Source of the DNA: Gammaproteobacteria bacterium
GTDB lineage: Bacteria > Pseudomonadota > Gammaproteobacteria > Arenicellales > JAOTYS01
NCBI GenBank assembly: GCA_029861795.1
Contig: JAOTYS010000316.1
Coordinates: forward strand, 1 to 5,727
Reading direction: 5' to 3'
DNA length: 5,727 nt
Shown here: one piece after another, positions 1-5,727 of the stretch
How positions within the stretch are numbered: the stretch's first letter is position 1
Layout: the number at the start of each line of letters is the position of its first letter
Notes under the pieces: generated by a model
Database searches by the model: none
Seen by the model: the letters and a program-made list of their open reading frames with translations, nothing else
Told to the model about the DNA's origin: nothing
Made by a program: the position numbers and the translations under genes

Positions 1-279
1 GACCAAGGCATAGCGCAATTCAACTATATGCTCAGGACGATGTTGCACCGTTGCGGTTGTCAATCCCCGGTCAAACTACCCGTAGGCAAACTAGATGACG
101 TCACGCAGTGGAGAGATCCCGGACTTATGCCGTCTTCAGTCGACTCAATCGCACAAAAATGTGGTTTAGCAATAAAGTGGGATAAGCTTGAGCGCTTTAG
201 CCGATATGTTCTATGGCATTTCGCCAAACGAGGCGACAAGCTTAATTTTAAGCTAGCATTCCAACAGTTAGATCGCTGA
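1..279 (+). CDS. C-terminal fragment of an unrecognised protein (5' end outside window)
   Basis: The reading frame is open from the first base of the window to the TGA at 277-279, giving about 92 visible residues. The first internal ATG, at 28, has no Shine-Dalgarno sequence in front of it, so I read this as the tail of a longer protein that begins upstream. The visible part is soluble in character, with no membrane segment. It has a Cys pair near the start (residues 19 and 21 of the visible frame, C-G-C) and a basic, aromatic-rich C-terminus (KLERFSRYVLWHFAKRG). I do not recognise the family. The stop is 33 bp before the cupin gene on the same strand, so co-transcription is possible. Base composition is somewhat less GC-rich than the CLC gene further right. 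That it is a real coding tail is moderately supported by the open frame and the well-placed downstream gene; its function is unknown. Confidence 0.5.
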   Translation, partial: DQGIAQFNYMLRTMLHRCGCQSPVKLPVGKLDDVTQWRDPGLMPSSVDSIAQKCGLAIKWDKLERFSRYVLWHFAKRGDKLNFKLAFQQLDR

Positions 280-299
280 AGCTAAATTGCATTACTTAC

Positions 300-304
300 A
301 GGAG
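300..304 (+). promoter_or_regulatory. Ribosome binding site of the cupin gene
   Basis: AGGAG, 8 bases before the ATG at 313. An in-frame TAA at 283-285 means no earlier start is available, so this site fixes the start codon. Confidence 0.8.
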
Positions 305-312
305 TCAGCATT

Positions 313-660
313 ATGACTAGTGTGATCACCCATCCGTGGGAGTCGGAGTACGACATAGAGGATACCGAAATCTTGGCTGAGACCGATGAGCTCCGGGTAC
401 TTCGGATCACCCTTGCACCGGGCCAACACATACCCTGGCACTACCATTCAAACATCAGCGATCGCTTTATCTGCATCGAAGGAACTCTTGAAGTGAAAAC
501 GCGGGTCCCTCAAGAAATTCATATACTCAACATTGGAAATGAATGCGAGGTGTCAGCAAAGGTGGCCCATCTCGTCTCAAATACAGGCGCGGGGCGCTGC
601 CGTTTCATCATTATCCAAGGTGTGGGGGCCTATGACTATCTACCTGTTACGGGCGGATAG
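313..660 (+). CDS. Small single-domain cupin protein
   Basis: A 115-residue cytosolic protein, the usual size of a one-domain cupin (double-stranded beta-helix). Cupin motif 1 lies at about residues 37-57: G37, then H43-x-H45, then the I-E-G turn at 55-57. Motif 2 is at about 75-90, with H86 and N90 (HLVSN). H43, H45 and H86 are the expected metal-binding histidines. The motif 1 glutamate position is occupied by D50, and the proline usual in motif 2 (PxG) is absent. The start is fixed by a strong AGGAG and an upstream in-frame stop. It may share a transcript with the partial gene ending at 279. The 152 bp gap before the hemerythrin gene carries a possible new promoter, so the two are not clearly one operon. 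Small cupins range from dioxygenases and isomerases to sugar- or effector-binding proteins; neither the sequence nor its neighbours points to a substrate. Domain call is confident; function is not assignable. Confidence 0.88.
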   Translation: MTSVITHPWESEYDIEDTEILAETDELRVLRITLAPGQHIPWHYHSNISDRFICIEGTLEVKTRVPQEIHILNIGNECEVSAKVAHLVSNTGAGRCRFIIIQGVGAYDYLPVTGG

Positions 661-752
661 AGCCAACGATTCAGGTTTCTACATCACGCTCACCGTATCA
701 GTGCACCGAAGACCGGCGTAGTTGATTGATCGTTCTACAAAAGCTTGGATGA

Positions 753-783
753 TTGGCTAAACAGCGATTGCTCGTTGTATGAT
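753..783 (+). promoter_or_regulatory. Possible sigma-70-like promoter before the hemerythrin gene
   Basis: TATGAT at 778-783 differs from the -10 consensus at one base. TTGGCT at 753-758 is a 4/6 match to the -35, with a longish 19-base spacer. Transcription from here would start near 790 and give a short leader of about 20 bases containing the AGGAA site. The weak -35 and long spacing keep this tentative. Confidence 0.3.
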
Positions 784-801
784 GACACTAGCTCGAGTAG
801 C

Positions 802-806
802 AGGAA
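802..806 (+). promoter_or_regulatory. Ribosome binding site supporting a GTG start
   Basis: AGGAA, 6 bases before the GTG at 813. An in-frame TAG at 798-800 excludes any earlier start. The next ATG in frame (codon 15) would remove the predicted iron ligand His12, so the GTG start is the only sensible one. Confidence 0.7.
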
Positions 807-812
807 AATACA

Positions 813-1367
813 GTGGCGGAGTTACTTGAACAGCTCTACGTAGATCACCGCAATATGGCGCGCCTCCTCAAACTAGTGGAAAAGGAGTTGGATGAATTTC
901 ACCAAAGAGGCAAGGCAAATCTTAGCCTAATCAATAGAGTAATGACATATCTGACGGATTATTCCGATGTCATCCATCATCCCAAAGAGGATGTGATGCT
1001 TGAAAGATTGGGCTATACACAGCCGGACTTTGCCAATGCAATTGACGCACTGATGGCACAACACGACATGCTAGCCACAAAAGGAATGGAATTTCTCAAA
1101 ATTGTAGAGGAGGCAGAAGAGGGCCAGGCGCAGCGACTCGACACCCTGGAAGAGATGGGGAGAGATTTCGTGTCAAGGCAGTTCCAGCATATGCGTCATG
1201 AAGAGACCGAAATTTTGCCCGCAGCACGCAAGTCGTTTTCGACTGCTGACTGGCAAGCCATTGATGACGCGGTGAGCCCTCGTGCTGATCCACTATTCGG
1301 CGATACCGTGGAGGAGGAATTTAGGGAACTATACGAGCATATTCTTTCTAATAGTTCGCCACCGTAG
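813..1367 (+). CDS. Hemerythrin-like HHE cation-binding protein
   Basis: A 184-residue, largely helical, acidic cytosolic protein matching the bacterial hemerythrin/HHE fold, a four-helix bundle that binds a non-haem di-iron centre. Ligand candidates appear in the expected order: H12 (Y-V-D-H), H55-x3-E59 within HHPKED, H84 (A-Q-H-D), and H126-x3-E130 within HMRHEE. The tail (residues 146-178: W..ID..V...DPLFG....EEFRELYEHI) is also typical of the family. Such proteins bind or sense O2 or NO, or protect iron-containing proteins; which applies here cannot be read from sequence. There is no fused signalling domain, so it is a stand-alone carrier or scavenger type. Translation starts at GTG behind AGGAA. 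It is a single-gene unit as far as visible, with 152 bp before it and 449 bp of non-coding DNA after it. I see no strong intrinsic terminator downstream. Family assignment is firm; physiological role is inferred only from the family. Confidence 0.92.
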   Translation: MAELLEQLYVDHRNMARLLKLVEKELDEFHQRGKANLSLINRVMTYLTDYSDVIHHPKEDVMLERLGYTQPDFANAIDALMAQHDMLATKGMEFLKIVEEAEEGQAQRLDTLEEMGRDFVSRQFQHMRHEETEILPAARKSFSTADWQAIDDAVSPRADPLFGDTVEEEFRELYEHILSNSSPP

Positions 1368-1816
1368 CGTTGCTCTGGGGGCATTCACATAACAATAACA
1401 TCTGACCAATCAAATCCCTATCGAAGCACAACGAGAACAAATTTAACCATTGGTTACGCCGCACTCGGTGCTACGGTCAAATATGTTCTATAAAACGTTC
1501 CGCCCCCGTCAGTCCCTATCATGTCGCTATGGCAGCAATCCGCCACCGGGCACCAATCAGCGGGGAAAACGCTCTTTGCCGTGACGCGCCAGTCATTTGT
1601 TGTCGACTCGCTTGCGATTTTCTTACCGGCATGATTGAAGCTGCTGCGATCTGTGCCCGATTACTTATGCAACGCGGAAAGTCATCATTTACCTGAACGT
1701 TGCAGTGTGGTCGGACATCGTCGTATTAGAGATTGGTGGTTGAACGCTGCCAATAGAGATGTCGCGTGCCTTTAAGATCGAGTTGGTGTAGCAATTCAGA
1801 GTAACGTCTCCCTACG
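1368..1816. other. 449 bp non-coding region between hemerythrin and CLC genes
   Basis: No convincing gene on either strand. The longest forward frame from an ATG here (1521-1634, 37 codons) has no ribosome binding site and resembles no family I know. The region holds a 13-base odd palindrome (1444-1456), a TATAAA-like hexamer at 1489-1494 without a good -35, a short AGCG/CGCT hairpin around 1560, and an imperfect repeat TGAACGYTGC at 1694-1703 and 1741-1750. It presumably carries the promoter and leader of the CLC/solute-binding unit, but I cannot place the promoter reliably. An unrecognised small RNA or a decayed gene cannot be excluded. Confidence 0.6.
1444..1456. repeat. 13-base odd palindrome, possible operator half-sites
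   Basis: TAACCA-T-TGGTTA is a perfect inverted repeat of 6-base arms about a single central base. It lies some 33 bases upstream of a TATAAA-like hexamer and 360 bases upstream of the CLC start. It is too short and not T-tailed, so it is not a terminator. An operator role is inference only. Confidence 0.25.
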
Positions 1817-3556
1817 ATGGCCACAGAGCCCAACACTATTACACGCATTCTGAGGATCACGGCATTTGGTATCTTAACCGGCGCAGCGGCATCTCTGGCC
1901 GCGATAGTTTTCGTTGAGATCGTAGCTCAGCTTAACAATCTATTGTTCATTTCACCGCGAAGCCGCGTACTCGCGGGAGAAACGCCCTGGCTGACACTAA
2001 TGACTATCGTTGTGCCCACCGCGGGCGGACTGGTTGTTGGGTTGCTCTGTCGTTATATTGCCGAAGACCGCCCGCATACGCCGTCCGACGTGATTCGTTC
2101 GGTACAGTTGCTTTCCGGCAAGCTGCCGATGCGCTCGAGCGCGCTCACCGCGCTTGCCAGCATCGTCGCGCTAGGTAGCGGGGCTTCGGTCGGCCAATAC
2201 GGACCGCTGGCACACATGGGAGCGACCCTTGGTTCAGCCACGTCGCGATTATTCAAAGCGGGCCGAACTATGGGAACGATAGGCGTGGGTTGTGGTGTCG
2301 CAGCAGCCATTTCTACGGCCTTCAACGCTCCCATTGCCGGCATCATTTTTGCACATGAAGTAATCTTGAGACATTACTCTTTGCGTGCATTCGCTCCAAT
2401 CACCGTCGCCTCGACCATGGGATTCATCGTGGCGAATGTGCTATTTGAGCGTGCACCGTTGTTTCGCATCCAGTCGGTGAGCGTCGACCACGCCCTTGAA
2501 TTTCTTGCCTTCGTCATCATCGGTATTACCGGTGCCCTGGTCGCGGTTGCGTTCATGCGATCCATCCTGTTTTGCAACCGCCTTGCCGACAACATACCCC
2601 TGCCGTCATATCTCAAGCCCATGGTGGCGGGTGCAGTGGTTGGGGTAGTCGCCATTTGGTTGCCGGACATCCTTGGTATCGGAAAGGAAACCTTGCGCTT
2701 TGCAATTATCGAGGATGCGTTCTCTCCTGCCGAACTGACCGTAACGCTCATCGCCAAGATCCTTGCCACTGCATTATGCATTGGTTTCGGGTTTGCAGGC
2801 GGAGTATTCATGCCTGCCATGCTGATCGGGATATTGTTTGGAGCTCTAGGCGGTGCGGGAATGGAATGGGTGGTTGCAGATTTTCGCTCCGACATCGCCA
2901 TCTATGCCATCTGTGGGATGGTGGCTGTAACCAGTCCGGTGATCGGCGCACCTTTGACCAGCATTCTGATCGTATTCGAACTCACCCGGAACTACGATCT
3001 GACGACTGCGGCTATGGTGAGCGTGGTGTTTTCTAACGTTGTGGCCTATCGAATATTCGGTCGCTCGTTGTTCGACGTGCAGCTCAGTCTCCGCGGCTTT
3101 GATCTGTCACTCGGTCGCGACAAAGTAGTGTTAGACCATCGGGTTGTAGCCGACTATCTCACTCAGAAATTCACCCGCCTTGCACCAACGCTGACGCTCA
3201 GTGAAGCCAAGGCGGTGCTCACCCAAGCGGGTAACAGTGAAGGCTACGTGGTAAGTACGGACGGGATTTACCTCGGCACTGTGAGCTTGCCGCAGTTGCT
3301 CGCTTTGGAGGCGCAGGGACAATCCGTTGATGAGCGCGTTGACTCAGTTGCGGCGCCGGAACAACTGGTACTAACTTCGGACACTTCTTTGTGGGAGGCT
3401 ATGGAGAACATGGGCGACTTCGTCGGCGAGAGTATCCCGGTACTGCGATCAACCAACGATCGGCATTTAGCGGGTGTGGTCTTTGAGGCGTCTATCGTAA
3501 AGGGGTATATGGACGTGCAGCATGAAATTCGGCGCGATGAACATGGAGCCGGGTAG
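1817..3556 (+). CDS. CLC-family anion channel/transporter with C-terminal CBS-like domain, non-canonical gating residues
   Basis: A 579-residue inner-membrane protein: CLC transmembrane core (about residues 10-430, many hydrophobic segments) followed by a cytosolic region (about 440-570) that reads as a divergent CBS pair. Family signatures are visible: GSGASVGQYGP (120-130) at the GREGP position, FNAPIAGIIFAHE (169-181), GGVFMP (328-333) for the GxFxP anion site, and the GRSLFD turn (415-420) near the end of the core. CLC proteins move Cl- or other anions as dimers, either as channels or as 2:1 anion/proton exchangers. Here the external gating glutamate is Tyr128, the preceding Arg is Gln127, the inner proton-glutamate position is Val182 (Glu181 just before it is kept), and the anion-coordinating Tyr of the final helix aligns with Phe419. 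The first GSGxP loop is replaced by a PHTPSD segment (86-91). By family knowledge this predicts passive or uncoupled anion conduction. The ATG at 1817 is the first start after an in-frame TAA (1802-1804); its Shine-Dalgarno (AGAG near 1798) is weak. It is followed with no gap by a solute-binding protein gene. The eriC/clcA name is withheld because those denote true exchangers. Confidence 0.93.
   Translation: MATEPNTITRILRITAFGILTGAAASLAAIVFVEIVAQLNNLLFISPRSRVLAGETPWLTLMTIVVPTAGGLVVGLLCRYIAEDRPHTPSDVIRSVQLLSGKLPMRSSALTALASIVALGSGASVGQYGPLAHMGATLGSATSRLFKAGRTMGTIGVGCGVAAAISTAFNAPIAGIIFAHEVILRHYSLRAFAPITVASTMGFIVANVLFERAPLFRIQSVSVDHALEFLAFVIIGITGALVAVAFMRSILFCNRLADNIPLPSYLKPMVAGAVVGVVAIWLPDILGIGKETLRFAIIEDAFSPAELTVTLIAKILATALCIGFGFAGGVFMPAMLIGILFGALGGAGMEWVVADFRSDIAIYAICGMVAVTSPVIGAPLTSILIVFELTRNYDLTTAAMVSVVFSNVVAYRIFGRSLFDVQLSLRGFDLSLGRDKVVLDHRVVADYLTQKFTRLAPTLTLSEAKAVLTQAGNSEGYVVSTDGIYLGTVSLPQLLALEAQGQSVDERVDSVAAPEQLVLTSDTSLWEAMENMGDFVGESIPVLRSTNDRHLAGVVFEASIVKGYMDVQHEIRRDEHGAG
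3545..3548 (+). promoter_or_regulatory. Ribosome binding site inside the CLC 3' end, deciding the solute-binding protein start
   Basis: GGAG, 9 bases before the ATG at 3558 and within the last codons of the CLC gene. It favours the 3558 start over the longer in-frame ATG at 3522, which has no comparable site, and is consistent with translational coupling. Confidence 0.6.
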
Positions 3557-3557
3557 G

Positions 3558-4679
3558 ATGCTTCGTCGCAAACGCGCGCCGATGGCAAATTTAATGCGGT
3601 GCCTCTATCTTGGCGCAGCGCTCTCGATTGGTGTTGTGGCGAATGAGGCAACGGTAGCAGATGACGACACCATTACCATTGTGTCGTGGGGCGGCCCCTA
3701 TGTAGTTAGTCAGGACAAGGCGTATTTTGAACCATTCACACGCAAGACCGGTGTAAACATAAACTTGGCGAAGTACGACGGCGGTATTGAAGACCTACGG
3801 GCAATGGTGCGCGCCGGCGAGCTTATGTGGGATCTCATCGATCTCACGGTTGCCGATACTTTGCTTGCATGCGAAGAGGGTCTGCTGGAGGTCATTGATC
3901 ACTCACGCTTGCCTCCTGCCCCAGATGGGACCCCTGCACAGGATGATTTCTACGAAGGCGCTCTCACTCGTTGTGGAGTAGCGGAGATTGTTTCGTCTAC
4001 TGTACTTGCGTTTAACGCTAAGGTGTTTCCAGGCGAGCAGCCAAGCAAGATTCAGGATCTATTCGATCTTGAGAAGTTTCCGGGCAAGCGGGCGCTGCAG
4101 AAAAAACCGATCGCAAACCTTGAATGGGCACTCATGTCCTACGGCGTACCGCGCGAAGAACTCTACGACCTATTAAGCACTGAGAGAGGGCTGCGACTCG
4201 CATTCGCTCGGTTAGATCAGATCAAGGATCACATTGTATGGTGGCTCGACTTGTCCGTACCCGTAAAGTTACTTTCGCGCGAGGAGGTAGTGATCGCCTC
4301 TGGGTACAATGGGCGATTCTTCAATGCTGCGGTTGTTTTGGGAAGACCAATAGAGATCATCTGGGACGGCCAGCTTTATGAGCTAAGCGGCTGGGGAATT
4401 CCAAAGGGAACGCCCAACTACGAGACTGTGATGGAATTTATTAGTTTTGCAACCGACACCCGGCGCCTGGCCGATCAGGCGAAATATATCCCGTACGGGC
4501 CCGCCCGGCGATCTTCTGAGAAGTTGGTGCGAACTCACGAACAAACCGGGGTCGACATGCGTCCACATATGCCCACTGCGCCGGCAAACTTCATGACTGC
4601 GATCGCTAAGGATAATTTATGGTATGCAAGGATCAACGATCGCCTAACGGAGCGCTTTAATGCCTGGCTCGGCGAGTAG
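3558..4679 (+). CDS. Periplasmic solute-binding protein, PotD-like ABC-transporter type
   Basis: A 373-residue exported protein. The N-terminus is a Sec-type signal peptide: basic start (LRRKR), hydrophobic stretch about residues 15-28 (LYLGAALSIGVVA), probable cleavage near A28 or A34, with no lipobox Cys, so it should be a free periplasmic protein. The mature chain opens with ITIVSWGGPY (39-48), typical of the extracellular solute-binding family that includes the polyamine-binding PotD/PotF and related Rhizobiales proteins. Other family landmarks are a Cys pair (105 and 139), YNGRF (250-254), and IIWDGQLYELSGWGIPKG (267-284) at the hinge/ligand region. Length is normal. These proteins capture a small solute for an ABC importer, but no permease or ATPase gene is present here. 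The ligand is unknown: the Trp and Asp that PotD uses near this hinge do not appear to be conserved. I chose the ATG at 3558, one base after the CLC stop, for its GGAG site and sensible signal peptide; a 385-residue form from 3522 would overlap the CLC gene. Family confident, ligand not. Confidence 0.88.
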   Translation: MLRRKRAPMANLMRCLYLGAALSIGVVANEATVADDDTITIVSWGGPYVVSQDKAYFEPFTRKTGVNINLAKYDGGIEDLRAMVRAGELMWDLIDLTVADTLLACEEGLLEVIDHSRLPPAPDGTPAQDDFYEGALTRCGVAEIVSSTVLAFNAKVFPGEQPSKIQDLFDLEKFPGKRALQKKPIANLEWALMSYGVPREELYDLLSTERGLRLAFARLDQIKDHIVWWLDLSVPVKLLSREEVVIASGYNGRFFNAAVVLGRPIEIIWDGQLYELSGWGIPKGTPNYETVMEFISFATDTRRLADQAKYIPYGPARRSSEKLVRTHEQTGVDMRPHMPTAPANFMTAIAKDNLWYARINDRLTERFNAWLGE

Positions 4680-4700
4680 ACAAGCATATCCGTGCGGGTA

Positions 4701-5727
4701 TTACGAATGCATGTCTAGCATGCTAATCCGTTGATTTAGGAGATTGCCGAGATTGTCGCGCCGATGGATCGCAATGTGCTCCAAACCTAGCCAACACGCC
4801 AACCGCTGTAGTTCACATGCCAGCGCTGCGACAACTGGTTGATCCTCTATTTCTGACTCGCCATACGCCGCTAATACGAGAAGGATGGAGCCCGCTCTAT
4901 CGGCTTTTAAATCCACGCGTGCCGCCAGTTGCTCATCATGCAGAAAGGGTAAAACATAATATCCGTACTGACGTTTTGATTTCGGCGTATATATCTCCAA
5001 TCGATAACGAAAATTAAACAGACGTTCGGTGCGCGCTCGCTCCCAGATGAGTGGATCAAACGGTGAAAGGAGTGCTGATCCACGAACGTGCCGCGGCATG
5101 TGAGCGTCAGGATTCAGGTAGGCTTGTTGACGCCATCCTTCTACCCGCACAGGCAGAAGGTCGCCGGATTCGGTGAGCTCCGTCACACGGCTCTTCGCAT
5201 CGGCTGCGCGAAGACGAAAATAGTCCCGCAAATCAGACTCCGTTGCGACCCCAAGCGCTCGTGATGAGATTCTTATCAGTTCACGTTGGGCGTCCTCCTC
5301 GGTCGGAGTTGGCAAACCGATCACTTCCCCCGGTAGGACGCGCTCACTTAGATCATAAACACGTTCAAACCCACGGCGTGTCACAGCAGTGACGTGACCC
5401 GCCCAGAACAAATACTCAAGCGCAGTTTTGTCATCGTGCCATTCCCAATATCCTCCACCGCCGCTACCAGAATTCAAATCTCTCGCGCTCAACGGGCCAC
5501 GTTGTGCTATTTGCATTAGCACGTCGTCAACAAACGATCGACGTTCCTGCACAAGCTTCGCGATTTCTCTATAGACACCTTCCAAGCGCTCGGCTCGAGC
5601 CATACGCCACCGAAACAGCGGATGCATCCGAAAAGGTAATAGTGATGCTTCATGCCCCCAGTACTCAAATAGTTCACGATGACGTGGCTGAAACGTTTTA
5701 GCATCCAGCTTTGCCATATCGTATGCA
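4701..5727 (-). CDS. ycaQ: YcaQ-family winged-helix DNA glycosylase (N-terminus outside window)
   Basis: Reads leftward from beyond the right edge to the TAA at 4701-4703. The frame stays open through 5727, and the three codons before the ATG at 5717 (A-Y-D) continue the family's conserved Y-D..L-D segment, so that ATG is internal and the gene is cut by the window. Counting from that Met, signatures are FEYWGHEASLLP (17-28), a winged-helix stretch KTALEYLFWAGHV (97-109) with YDLSERVLP (121-129), the hallmark SPFDPLIWERARTERLF (218-234), YRLEIYTP (238-245), YGYYVLPFL (251-259) and ARVDLKADR (266-274). These match the HTH_42/YcaQ (AlkX) family, which unhooks interstrand crosslinks and removes bulky alkylated bases. 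About 340 residues are visible against roughly 400 in the family; the missing N-terminus should carry the catalytic Gln-x-Asp motif, so activity cannot be judged here. It is convergent with the solute-binding gene (21 bp between stops) and functionally unrelated to it. Confidence 0.9.
   Translation of the reverse strand, partial: AYDMAKLDAKTFQPRHRELFEYWGHEASLLPFRMHPLFRWRMARAERLEGVYREIAKLVQERRSFVDDVLMQIAQRGPLSARDLNSGSGGGGYWEWHDDKTALEYLFWAGHVTAVTRRGFERVYDLSERVLPGEVIGLPTPTEEDAQRELIRISSRALGVATESDLRDYFRLRAADAKSRVTELTESGDLLPVRVEGWRQQAYLNPDAHMPRHVRGSALLSPFDPLIWERARTERLFNFRYRLEIYTPKSKRQYGYYVLPFLHDEQLAARVDLKADRAGSILLVLAAYGESEIEDQPVVAALACELQRLACWLGLEHIAIHRRDNLGNLLNQRISMLDMHS

Noticed and set aside
533..721. 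62-codon forward frame overlapping the cupin 3' end
   Set aside because: Shadow of the cupin in another frame; the part beyond the cupin stop has no recognisable domain.
1521..1634. 37-codon forward frame in the 449 bp gap
   Set aside because: No ribosome binding site, no recognisable domain, and short enough to occur by chance.
2374..2901. 175-codon open frame on the minus strand inside the CLC gene
   Set aside because: It lies wholly opposite strong CLC coding sequence, its composition is a low-complexity mirror (many Ala, Pro, Met, Thr), and it resembles no family.
2572..3036. 154-codon forward frame inside the CLC gene
   Set aside because: An out-of-frame shadow rich in Cys, His and Arg within a fully supported membrane-protein gene; no independent start signal.
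3522..3557. Longer start for the solute-binding protein, overlapping the CLC gene by 35 bases
   Set aside because: No good ribosome binding site, and it would add 12 residues before an already complete signal peptide; the ATG at 3558 has GGAG at the right distance.
4709..4725. GCATG/CATGC hairpin and TAGCATGCTA palindrome near the convergent stops, considered as a terminator
   Set aside because: The stem is only 5 bp, has no T tract, and lies inside the YcaQ-family coding end.
4817..5017. 66-codon forward frame opposite the YcaQ-family gene
   Set aside because: Antisense shadow of a strongly supported gene, without a start signal or domain.
5715..5717. ATG at 5717 (minus strand) as the true start of the YcaQ-family gene
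   Set aside because: The frame continues upstream to the window edge with residues that fit the family, and about 60-70 N-terminal residues including the catalytic motif would otherwise be missing.

Overview
This 5.7 kb window is ordinary-density bacterial chromosome with moderate GC (about 50% at the left end, higher in the middle). Gram-negative features (a secreted ABC-type solute-binding protein, an HHE hemerythrin, a YcaQ-type glycosylase, Shine-Dalgarno sites) suggest a proteobacterium, but nothing fixes the genus. There are no rRNAs, tRNAs, CRISPR arrays, insertion sequences or phage genes.

Layout, left to right: (1) the C-terminal end of an unrecognised protein that enters from the left edge (+, 1-279); (2) a small single-domain cupin (+, 313-660), 33 bp downstream and possibly co-transcribed; (3) a GTG-started hemerythrin/HHE protein (+, 813-1367), with its own possible promoter; (4) a 449 bp non-coding stretch (1368-1816) with small palindromes and an imperfect direct repeat but no credible gene; (5) a CLC-family anion channel/transporter with a C-terminal CBS-like region (+, 1817-3556); (6) a periplasmic solute-binding protein of the PotD-like type (+, best start 3558), whose start codon lies one base after the CLC stop; (7) on the opposite strand and convergent, a YcaQ-family (winged-helix, HTH_42) DNA glycosylase that runs off the right edge (-, 4701-5727).

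The most interesting part is the CLC/solute-binding pair. The CLC retains the fold signatures, but three positions central to the CLC proton/anion mechanism are changed: the gating glutamate of GREGP is Tyr (GQYGP), the inner proton-glutamate position is Val, and the conserved C-terminal Tyr aligns with Phe. By sequence it should not behave as a classic Cl-/H+ exchanger. It is tightly coupled to a binding protein with no ABC permease or ATPase in view. Whether the pair works as a unit is inference. The cupin and hemerythrin are both putative metal proteins but show no clear functional link to the pair.
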